Below, piece after piece: positions 44,599-51,481 of a DNA stretch of 64,000 nt; within the stretch, counting starts at the first letter, position 1, and every line of letters begins with the position of its first letter. Origin of the DNA: Nostoc edaphicum CCNP1411 (GTDB taxonomy: Bacteria > Cyanobacteriota > Cyanobacteriia > Cyanobacteriales > Nostocaceae); the NCBI RefSeq assembly GCF_014023275.1, contig NZ_CP054698.1:2418001-2482000 (forward strand). The letters run 5' to 3'. Position numbers and translations under genes: made by a program. The notes under the pieces were generated by a model that was not told the origin of the DNA, did no database searches, and worked only from the letters and a program-made list of their open reading frames with translations.

Positions 44599-44819
44599 GC
44601 ATCTCGTTCTTGGCGAATAAACTTATCCACTTCTTCAGGTGTCGCAAAACTACCTTTAGCAGATCCGAGAAAGCTAGTTAGAGGTTTTTTAGAATGCTCT
44701 GGGGGTGACTCCAGAAGGACTATCACCTCGACAGTTGCACCTGCTGGAAGTTCTGGAGAACAGATTTCTACTATACCGCCAGGTTTGACGATCGCCTGTT
44801 GTCTGAGTCCATTAAGCAT
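44586..44819 (-). CDS. Antitoxin-like small protein paired with the PIN protein
   Basis: A 77-residue protein with a beta-rich AbrB/SpoVT-like start (RQQAIVKPGGIVEICSPELP, AGATVEVIVLLES) and a helical tail (FATPEEVDKFIRQERDAWEF), the common layout of cyanobacterial antitoxins: DNA-binding N-terminus, toxin-binding C-terminus. It overlaps the PIN gene by 13 bases and the upstream gene by 8, a typical toxin-antitoxin arrangement. Exact family not certain. Confidence 0.75.
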   Translation of the reverse strand: MLNGLRQQAIVKPGGIVEICSPELPAGATVEVIVLLESPPEHSKKPLTSFLGSAKGSFATPEEVDKFIRQERDAWEF

Positions 44820-45033
44820 GATAATTTATCCTCATTAGTGTCGAACATCCCATTTCATCAGGATCAATGTCAAGCAAAGGACATTCTTCTAGATATAGCC
44901 TTGTAGCTTCTTTAAGATTAGCAAGAGCTTCTTGAATTGTTTCACCTTGGTCAACTGTTCCGACTTCAGGACATTCAGCAACATACATATCTTCTTCTTT
45001 GTGAAGAATAGCAGTTAATGTTTTGGTCTTCAT
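44812..45033 (-). CDS. HicB-like protein
   Basis: The 73-residue product TLTAILHKEEDMYVAECPEV followed by GTVDQGETIQEALANLKEAT is the HicB partial-RNase-H-like fold, without an added DNA-binding domain. No HicA gene (dsRBD-like, with catalytic His) lies nearby, so it is a solitary HicB. It overlaps the next antitoxin gene by 8 bases, forming a three-gene unit with the PIN gene. Confidence 0.8.
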   Translation of the reverse strand: MKTKTLTAILHKEEDMYVAECPEVGTVDQGETIQEALANLKEATRLYLEECPLLDIDPDEMGCSTLMRINYHA

Positions 45034-45133
45034 AGGGTTTTATTTTGATACATATAGTCGAGCGAACGCACTACTTTTTCTAGTTTAGCTTTGAGGTGCG
45101 CTCTTGTTTTTGCAAACAATATCTAGTTTTTTT

Positions 45134-46165
45134 TTACTGACTTTTAATCCAAGCCATACAGAGAAAAACACCGCTTATTATTAATGAAATTCCAGCAAAA
45201 GCGTGCAAAATAGAACCATTCGGTGCAAGTGAAACAAAAACAAAAGATACAATCGTAGCTATAAGTAATAGCTTTTTTTTCTTGTCCCAGAAAATTTTCT
45301 CTGACGTTATTACTTTTTCTGCTGCTTCCTTGTTATCTTTAACTCTTAATTCTCTAAGTGTTTTAAGCTCTAAAAATCTAAGTTCATCAAAAGCAAGAGG
45401 ATCAGTATCTATTACACTATTAACATATCTCTTTATTTCCTCAAATTCAAGTTGCTCTAACTCGTTGAACATAACAGTATTTTCATCACTTACAGCTGCA
45501 AACACTCCGCCTTTTGATTCAATCCCACCCTGGATAGAAAACTGTAAGTATCCTTTTGTCAAAGCATCAGCACGCTTAAATTGCATAGCTGTAATTCGAC
45601 TAATAGGAATTTCCTTATCACCTTTAAGTCCTTGAGTTATAAATGCGGTTGTTCCTTTCCTTGAAATAATTATACGATTATGAGTTAATCGTATTTGACC
45701 ATTACTGCCTTCAATTTCGTAATATATATTATTATCTCTTAAGTTTTCTGACGCAATTTTCGATTGCAAATTTCTATGAGTAACTACAGGTGACTCTAGC
45801 TGTTGGTTCTGGTCATTGGAGAAAATTGAATAAGTATTGATAGAGGACTGCATTGAACTAGCATCTACTACTAACTCAAACTCTTGGTTCCAAGCTGGAA
45901 ATTCCTCGCCTGTTTGTCGTCCGTAAATCTTTACTCTCTCAATAGATGCAGCACCTAAGCCAACTATACCTTTGCGGACAAATGCAACCAAGGCTTGCTG
46001 ATTTGGTGTTTGGGCGGATTCTAGCATTACCTGTAAGCAAGCATCCTTGAGCGCTACTTTTACAGTGATACCCTTGGGTTGTAATTGACGGTTCATCAGA
46101 GATGCGATCGCTTGTGCATCTCCCTGTTTAGCAAGTTCTAAAAGATTCATCTGTGTCATAACCAA
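45134..46165 (-). CDS. Unknown protein: N-terminal repeat-family domain, PH-like middle, two membrane spans
   Basis: The 343-residue product has three parts. Residues 1-~95 (LLELAKQGDAQAIASLMNRQ, GIVGLGAASIERVKIYGRQTGEEFP in part) are closely related to the whole N-terminus of the gene at 46344. Residues ~135-245 (YYEIEGSNGQIRLTHNRIII, IPISRITAMQFKRADALTKG) look like a bacterial PH domain of the DUF4429 type. Two hydrophobic helices (about 298-340) end the protein, which therefore sits in a membrane with a cytoplasmic head. Function unknown. The GTG/ATG choice is uncertain: ATG codons lie at residues 1, 3 and 6. Confidence 0.7.
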   Translation of the reverse strand: MVMTQMNLLELAKQGDAQAIASLMNRQLQPKGITVKVALKDACLQVMLESAQTPNQQALVAFVRKGIVGLGAASIERVKIYGRQTGEEFPAWNQEFELVVDASSMQSSINTYSIFSNDQNQQLESPVVTHRNLQSKIASENLRDNNIYYEIEGSNGQIRLTHNRIIISRKGTTAFITQGLKGDKEIPISRITAMQFKRADALTKGYLQFSIQGGIESKGGVFAAVSDENTVMFNELEQLEFEEIKRYVNSVIDTDPLAFDELRFLELKTLRELRVKDNKEAAEKVITSEKIFWDKKKKLLLIATIVSFVFVSLAPNGSILHAFAGISLIISGVFLCMAWIKSQ

Positions 46166-46343
46166 TAAATCCGAAAAACTGAGAAAATATCTTCTATCTC
46201 AGGTTTCCCTATTCACAGGCAAAAGCAACATTTTCCAAATCTTTGAAGCCTTATATTGAAAATATACTTATATTTATTATATTTATTGAAAAAACACCGC
46301 TTTCAGACTATTTTTTGTGTCTCTGCGTGAGCGCAATTATATA

Positions 46344-46865
46344 CTAGCGTTCTTTTGTAATCACGGAGCTACCATTGCTAATACTTACTTTTTGAATAAA
46401 AACGTCGGTACAAGATGATAAAATATCAGTACTTATTTGATTGGCAATAAATTCAAAATCTTGGTTTGTTAATCCCTGTGCAGTATCGCCGCTTAAGTTA
46501 ATACAAATAGTTAGAGTTTGAGGATTAATAGAAGACTGTTCATTATCTACTGCTTCTATTTCAGCTTCTATTATGCCCAAATCAAACTCTTTACTCCAAG
46601 CTGGAAACTCTTTACCAGTTTGTTGTCCATAAACTTTCACTACTTCAACAGATGCAGCCCCTAAAGCTGTTAACCCTTTGCGGATAAATGGAACTAAAAT
46701 TTGCTGATTTGGTACTTGGACAGATTCTAGCATTACCTCTAAACAAGTATCTTTAAAGGCAACTGTTGCAGTGATCCCTTTGGCGTGTAGGTGGCGGTTC
46801 ATTAGAGATGCGATCGCCTGGGAATCTCCCTGTCTTGCAAGCTTTAGAATATTTGGCTGTGTCAT
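46344..46865 (-). CDS. Paralog of the N-terminal domain of the gene at 45134
   Basis: A 173-residue protein starting ILKLARQGDSQAIASLMNRH and containing DTCLEVMLESVQVPNQQILV and GAASVEVVKVYGQQTGKEFP, which align residue for residue with the neighbour's first ~95 residues. The rest (about 100-173) is different: LTICINLSGDTAQGLTNQDF and VSISNGSSVITKER. The alpha-beta domain with QxGDxQAIASLMNR is recurrent in cyanobacterial proteins of unknown role. It lies ~180 bp upstream of its paralog; tandem duplication followed by domain swap is likely. Confidence 0.7.
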   Translation of the reverse strand: MTQPNILKLARQGDSQAIASLMNRHLHAKGITATVAFKDTCLEVMLESVQVPNQQILVPFIRKGLTALGAASVEVVKVYGQQTGKEFPAWSKEFDLGIIEAEIEAVDNEQSSINPQTLTICINLSGDTAQGLTNQDFEFIANQISTDILSSCTDVFIQKVSISNGSSVITKER

Positions 46866-47108
46866 AACCAGTAAAAGAAAAACTCTGGGAAAATAAACTT
46901 ATATTCTCAGGATTCCCTCTTGACAGCCTTAAGTAACATTATGATGCAAGATATCAACTAAGCTGGGCTAAAATGTCTACTATAAAGATAGTCTTTCACA
47001 GACTTTTGCAAAAATTATATTTTCTCTGTTTTTAAATCAAAAACTAGTGTTTTTGTGCTTGCCAAATTAATAGGATTAATATTAATCAGTTTAATTCAAA
47101 TTTTAAAT

Positions 47109-47774
47109 ATGAAGTTTTATCGAGATCATGCTTGGCCCTCGACGCTAGAAGAAGCCATAGTTATCCAAGAAAAGCTGCGAGATCAAGTAATTACTGAGGA
47201 TCAACTGCAAGAACCTATTCAGTACGTCGCTGGAGTGGATATGGGTTTTGAAGCTGATGGAACAATTAGCCGTGCAGCTGTCGCAGTACTGAGTTTTCCT
47301 GATTTGCAAATAATCGAGACAAGCCTAGCACACCGTCCTACAACCTTTCCTTATGTTCCTGGGTTCCTCTCATTTCGGGAAATTCCAGCCGTTCTCGATG
47401 CCCTGGAAAAGATTAAAACAACACCAAATATAATTCTGTGTGATGGTCAGGGAATTGCCCATCCCCGGAGATTAGGTATAGCTAGCCATTTGGGGTTACT
47501 TATAGATATACCAACAATTGGTGTAGCCAAGTCCAGGTTGATAGGTAAGCATGAGGAATTGGCAGAAACCAAAGGCAGCACGCAACCACTGATATATAAC
47601 GGTGAAACCATTGGGGTAGTTTTGCGATCGCGCACAGGAGTAAAACCTCTATACATCTCCAGTGGTCATCGAATTAGTTTACCGACAGCAATTGACTATG
47701 TATTACGCTGCACGCCAAAATATCGGCTGCCAGAAACTACACGCATTGCTGATAAATTAGCGTCGGCGAAATAA
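47109..47774 (+). CDS. nfi: Endonuclease V (deoxyinosine 3' endonuclease)
   Basis: Cleaves DNA (or RNA) one base 3' of inosine. Motifs: YVAGVDMGF with the first catalytic Asp (residue 44), PYVPGFLSFREIPAVLDAL with the strand-separating PYIP-type wedge, LCDGQGIAHPRRLGIASHLG with the second Asp, and IPTIGVAKSRLIG. ATG 47109 (MKFYRDHAWPST) gives 221 residues, the family size; the ORF extended to 47055 adds a hydrophobic stretch with no homology. No clear ribosome-binding site. Confidence 0.93.
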   Translation: MKFYRDHAWPSTLEEAIVIQEKLRDQVITEDQLQEPIQYVAGVDMGFEADGTISRAAVAVLSFPDLQIIETSLAHRPTTFPYVPGFLSFREIPAVLDALEKIKTTPNIILCDGQGIAHPRRLGIASHLGLLIDIPTIGVAKSRLIGKHEELAETKGSTQPLIYNGETIGVVLRSRTGVKPLYISSGHRISLPTAIDYVLRCTPKYRLPETTRIADKLASAK

Positions 47775-47881
47775 AGCTTGTTGAAGTTTTTTCTAAATAC
47801 TTGCTTGCACCTACTCAATCGTGTTAGGAATCGCACAGGAAGATGTTGAAATAGCTAAATACGATTTACGAAGTTAGAACA

Positions 47882-48430
47882 ATGAACACACTAACTTTAC
47901 AGTGGCATGATGCTGGTCAAGATAAAACTCAGAACATTTACGAACAACAGCCAAGTCAAAATCATGGTACTGTCCGTATCGGCCGTGACCCCCTCCGGTG
48001 CGATATTGTTCTGAGTCACCCCACTGTCTCTGGTTTACACGTTGAAATATTTTTTCATCACCAGCAACAGCGCTTTTATATCAGGAATTTGCGATCGCAA
48101 AATCCCCCCCTTATCGATGGACGGCAATTAGTCCAAGGTGAAATGCCTTTAACTCAGGGCACTAGTATCTCTTTGGGACAAATAAAACTCAATGTTACTA
48201 GCGTTTCCACAGGTAGCATTCCAGCAACAATTTTGCTGCCACCCAATCCACCAGTAAATCTCGGACATTACCACCATCCATCAACACCCCCCGCACCACC
48301 GCCAGGAGTTTATGGCTTAGAATGCCCCAAATGTCATAAAGTTTCCCCAGGAGAGAATCTACAAATTGGCTGTCATTGGTGTGGGACATCTTTAGCTGCG
48401 GCAGTAAGTGTTTTAGTAGCAAGGAATTAG
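47882..48430 (+). CDS. FHA domain protein with C-terminal zinc ribbon
   Basis: 182 residues. FHA core: VRIGRDPLRCDIVLSHPTVS, GLHVEIFFHHQQQRFYIRNL and LIDGRQLVQGEMPLTQGTSI, keeping the phosphothreonine-binding Arg and Ser-x-x-His pattern. A Pro-rich linker (about 118-145) leads to GLECPKCHKVSPGENLQIGC and HWCG, four cysteines for one zinc. It reads phospho-threonine partners, presumably of Ser/Thr kinases encoded elsewhere. It stands ~180 bp upstream of a second FHA gene, suggesting a shared pathway. Confidence 0.85.
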   Translation: MNTLTLQWHDAGQDKTQNIYEQQPSQNHGTVRIGRDPLRCDIVLSHPTVSGLHVEIFFHHQQQRFYIRNLRSQNPPLIDGRQLVQGEMPLTQGTSISLGQIKLNVTSVSTGSIPATILLPPNPPVNLGHYHHPSTPPAPPPGVYGLECPKCHKVSPGENLQIGCHWCGTSLAAAVSVLVARN

Positions 48431-48584
48431 AGGGTGGGGAGATGAGGGAGTATAATTAATAACCAATTTACAATGCCTCAATACAGTTTAGATAAGACCA
48501 AAACACTTGTAGAGACGGCGATTTATCGCGTCTCGAAAACCCACAATTTTGTACACTTAGCCCTTAACTGAATCGTATTGCCCA

Positions 48585-48625
48585 ATGCCCAATGACAAAT
48601 AACAAATGACCAATGACAAATGACT
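48585..48625. repeat. TGACAAA/TGACCAA repeats covering the start of the FHA-oxidoreductase gene
   Basis: CCCAATGACAAATAACAAAT followed by GACCAATGACAAATGAC, STRR-like units that run into the first codons (ATG ACA AAT GAC) of the next gene and replace its 5' leader. No ribosome-binding site is seen. Confidence 0.65.
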
Positions 48626-50571
48626 TACAAATCCAATTGAGTTGGGACGATCCAGCGACGGGTGAACGGCGAGAACCAAGGTTGAATATGCCGATCGCTT
48701 TTGGTCGAGAATTCCCTCGTTTACCTGCTGAACTCAGGGGAGTTCGGGTTTCTAGGATGCTGCTTAACAGTAACGAAGTTTCTCGCTATCATGCCCTAAT
48801 TGACTGGGAACAAGACCATCTGGTGGTGATTGACCAAGGCAGCGTTAACGGTGTGTATGTCAACGGTCAACCACAAACTCGTAGTTTTCTGGCTAATGGC
48901 GATACGTTGCAAATTGGCCCCTATATGATAACGGTGACATTTGCTGCTAGCACCTCTGCACCAGATACCAGCCCCCCTTCAACAATTCATTTCAACGCAA
49001 ATACCAATCACCCAGACCCCAGTTTGCCTGTAGTCCAGCCGCTAACGCCCGTGGCAAGTAATTTCCCGCCATTGGCATTTCAGGCTCAAAAGGTTTCTGT
49101 GCAAGCACTTCATGCTACAGGATTACCAGTAGATGAATCTGATTATCTTGCGATCGGGGCGGGATTGGGTAGCTTCGTTTGGGCTGACTTGCTGCGAATT
49201 AGTGGTGTGCGTGCTGACAAAATTGTGGCTTTGGGATTAGAGGCGGAACCTTATGCCCGTTACAAACGCCTTTGCTTGAATTCGCAAATTCCCTTATATG
49301 AAAGACTGCGTTCTAATTCTGACTCTTGTCCTGATAATATTTGGGGCTGGCCTAGTTATGCCTTGCGAGAAGCTTGGGGAGACTTAGCCAAAGGACAGAT
49401 AAATTCAGCATTCAAGTATTTATGGCAAGTGTTTGCTGAACCAACATTTGCAGAAACTTATACTCCCCGTGCGGGTAATGTCTTTGATTCCATAGACCGA
49501 GAGGCGAAGCGCATTGGCTGGAATCAAATTTATCGCTATGGGCGAGTTAGGGGAATTCGCAAAACTGATGATGGCAGATATTGCATAGCCTATTCTCGCG
49601 CCCCAGGAAATTATGCTTTTTTAGTTAGTCGTTATTTACATTTAGCTACTGGGTATCCAGCAATTCAGTTTCTCCCAGATTTGCAAGCTTATAGAGAAAA
49701 ATATCAAGATTTTAAATCTGTAGTTAATGCTTATGAAGCCCATGATCATGTTTATCAGCAACTAGAGCAACATGGTGGTACGGTGTTGATTCGGGGGCGG
49801 GGAATTGTGGCTTCGCGGATTGTGCAGCGCATTTACGAAGCTAGAAAACGAAATCGGAATATTGCAGTTTTGCATTTAATGCGATCGCCTAAACCCCAAG
49901 GCAACAAATTTCAAAATACCCAGCGCTTAGTCAAAAATCATTACGAATTTCAACCATTTAACTGGCCGAAAGCCTGTTGGGGCGGCGAACTCCGGGCAAT
50001 GTTAGAAAAAGCCACCCCCGATGAACGCAAACGTTTACTAGCAGACTGGGGTGGAACTACCACCGCCGACCGCCAAGACTGGCAGCAAATTACTGCCCAG
50101 GGGTTAAGCGAAGGCTGGTATCAAATTACCTTCGGTGAGGTTCTGGATGTAGAACGAGATGCCCAAAACCGGACTATTACCCGTATCCGAGAACAAAGCT
50201 TTGGGGAAATGAAATTGCTAGCTGATTTTATTGTTGACGCTACTGGACTGGATGCCAAGGTAGATGCCAATCCCCTATTAGCAGATTTGGTGAAACATTA
50301 CAATCTCCCAGTGAATCACCTGGGGCGATTGACTGTAGCGAACAATTTTGAATTGGTAGAAATGCGTAGTGATAGAGGTCAAATGTATGCGGCTGGGGCG
50401 ATTACTTTAGGTGGCCCTTATGCAGCAGTTGATAGTTTCTTGGGCTTGCAGTACGCCGCATTAGTCGCGGTTGATGGACTATCCGCTGCCCATGCGCCTG
50501 GAGTCCATCGTTTGAATACTATAAGTTCCTTTAGGCAATGGTTGAAGTGGGTGTTAAATCAGTCACCTTAG
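48613..50571 (+). CDS. FHA domain fused to a FAD/NAD(P)-binding oxidoreductase
   Basis: A 652-residue fusion. FHA at residues ~20-120: IAFGREFPRLPAELRGVRVS, NSNEVSRYHALIDWEQDHLV and GSVNGVYVNGQPQTRSF. A Pro/Thr-rich linker (about 118-170) is followed by VDESDYLAIGAGLGSFVWAD, a GxGxGS/G Rossmann motif, and later YEAHDHVYQQLEQHGGTVLI with a second glycine-rich GRGIVASRIVQRI; the end holds FIVDATGLDAKVD and AAGAITLGGPYAAVDSFLGL, typical of flavin-dependent monooxygenase-like proteins. I know of no characterised enzyme with this layout. Phospho-dependent control of a redox enzyme is inferred from the fusion. Confidence 0.8.
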   Translation: MTNDLQIQLSWDDPATGERREPRLNMPIAFGREFPRLPAELRGVRVSRMLLNSNEVSRYHALIDWEQDHLVVIDQGSVNGVYVNGQPQTRSFLANGDTLQIGPYMITVTFAASTSAPDTSPPSTIHFNANTNHPDPSLPVVQPLTPVASNFPPLAFQAQKVSVQALHATGLPVDESDYLAIGAGLGSFVWADLLRISGVRADKIVALGLEAEPYARYKRLCLNSQIPLYERLRSNSDSCPDNIWGWPSYALREAWGDLAKGQINSAFKYLWQVFAEPTFAETYTPRAGNVFDSIDREAKRIGWNQIYRYGRVRGIRKTDDGRYCIAYSRAPGNYAFLVSRYLHLATGYPAIQFLPDLQAYREKYQDFKSVVNAYEAHDHVYQQLEQHGGTVLIRGRGIVASRIVQRIYEARKRNRNIAVLHLMRSPKPQGNKFQNTQRLVKNHYEFQPFNWPKACWGGELRAMLEKATPDERKRLLADWGGTTTADRQDWQQITAQGLSEGWYQITFGEVLDVERDAQNRTITRIREQSFGEMKLLADFIVDATGLDAKVDANPLLADLVKHYNLPVNHLGRLTVANNFELVEMRSDRGQMYAAGAITLGGPYAAVDSFLGLQYAALVAVDGLSAAHAPGVHRLNTISSFRQWLKWVLNQSP

Positions 50572-50637
50572 TATTAGGAGGCAGGGGGCAGAAGGGATAG
50601 AGTATTTATCTGGCTGTTTTGAGTAGCAAATCCTAAT

Positions 50638-50910
50638 TTCGAGGATAAAAGGCGCAACTTCGAGGATAAAAGGCTCAACGTTGAGGTTAAAAGGCTCAAC
50701 GTTGAGGTTAAAAGGCTCAACGTCGAGGATAAAAGGCTCAACGTCGAGGATAAAAGGCTCAACGTCGAGGATAAAAGGCTCAACGTCGAGGATAAAAGGC
50801 TCAACGTCAAGGATAAAAGGCTCAACGTCGAGGATAAAAGGCTCAACGTCGAGGATAAAAGGCTCAACGTCGAGGATAAAAGGCTCAACGTTGAGGTTAA
50901 AAGGCTCAAA
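50638..50910. repeat. Minisatellite: 13 tandem units of 21 bp
   Basis: Units of the form GTCGAGGATAAAAGGCTCAA plus C run without interruption. Units 1-2 start TTCGAGG, units 3, 4 and 13 read GTTGAGGTT, unit 9 GTCAAGG, and the others are identical. Several frames stay open: on + as EDKRLNV or RIKGSTS heptads, on - as LLSSTLS heptads. None has a ribosome-binding site with a good start, so coding is doubtful. Confidence 0.9.
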
Positions 50911-50941
50911 GGCTCAAGTTACGGGCGATACTTTCAGCCCA

Positions 50942-51052
50942 CCTGCGATTCAAATCGCAGGCTAACAGCATAAGTCAGTTAAAACTGACTCAAATTAACT
51001 AAAATTTAGTCCGTTTGAACGGACTTAGGCTATTAGCCTCGGAATTGATTCC
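50942..51052. repeat. Chain of five consecutive hairpins
   Basis: In order: CCTGCGATTCAAATCGCAGG (50942-50961), AGTCAGTTAAAACTGACT (50973-50990), AGTCCGTTTGAACGGACT (51008-51025), GGCTATTAGCC (51028-51038) and GGAATTGATTCC (51041-51052). Each arm pairs perfectly with a loop of one to three bases. I recall similar strings from other cyanobacterial genomes, so this may be a dispersed structured repeat. Confidence 0.75.
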
Positions 51053-51098
51053 AAGGCGGGATAGCAACGAAGCGAAGAATTTCCCTTTGCCAGTACTC

Positions 51099-51347
51099 TT
51101 ACTTTGTTTTTTCGCTTGTCGGGCGTACTAAAGTTTTAACTAAACCCGTAATCGCCACAATCACAGAGGCAATTCCCCCAATTGACAATGATGTTAAAAT
51201 TGCCACCGCGAGGATGATTTCAGTAGGACTGTCCCCGTTTCGCATCCAGGTAGATGGATTTTCTACCGATGTTGGCGAGGCGGGGATTAATTGCGAAGTT
51301 TGGGTGGTTTGATTGGAATTGACTGGAGTTGTTAAGGCAGTTTTCAT
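51099..51347 (-). CDS. Small single-span membrane protein, unknown
   Basis: 82 residues: a Thr/Ser/Pro/Gln-rich, probably extracytoplasmic N-terminus (NSNQTTQTSQLIPASPTSVE) and one hydrophobic span (EIILAVAILTSLSIGGIASV, extending to VAITGLV), then a short basic tail. The family is not recognised. AAGAGG lies about 7 bases before the ATG at 51347, supporting translation. Confidence 0.6.
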   Translation of the reverse strand: MKTALTTPVNSNQTTQTSQLIPASPTSVENPSTWMRNGDSPTEIILAVAILTSLSIGGIASVIVAITGLVKTLVRPTSEKTK

Positions 51348-51481
51348 GGTTAAACCTCTTCTAAATGTTTCTATGCAAATCGTATTTCTGCCAGAAGAAG
51401 AGGAGATTCCCTAAAAATGGAGACAAAGTAGAGAGAAAGTAGAAATTAAGTAGAATCGAGAAGAAATCTCACAAGCTGTCT

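Noticed and set aside
44812..45033. Complete HicAB system
   Set aside because: Only the HicB-like gene is present; neither neighbour has the HicA fold or its catalytic His.
50638..50910. CRISPR array
   Set aside because: Units are contiguous 21-mers without unique spacers; no cas genes in the window.
50574..50965. Heptad-repeat proteins on both strands of the minisatellite
   Set aside because: Open frames follow automatically from a stop-free 21-bp unit; no supported start, so listed only as a repeat.
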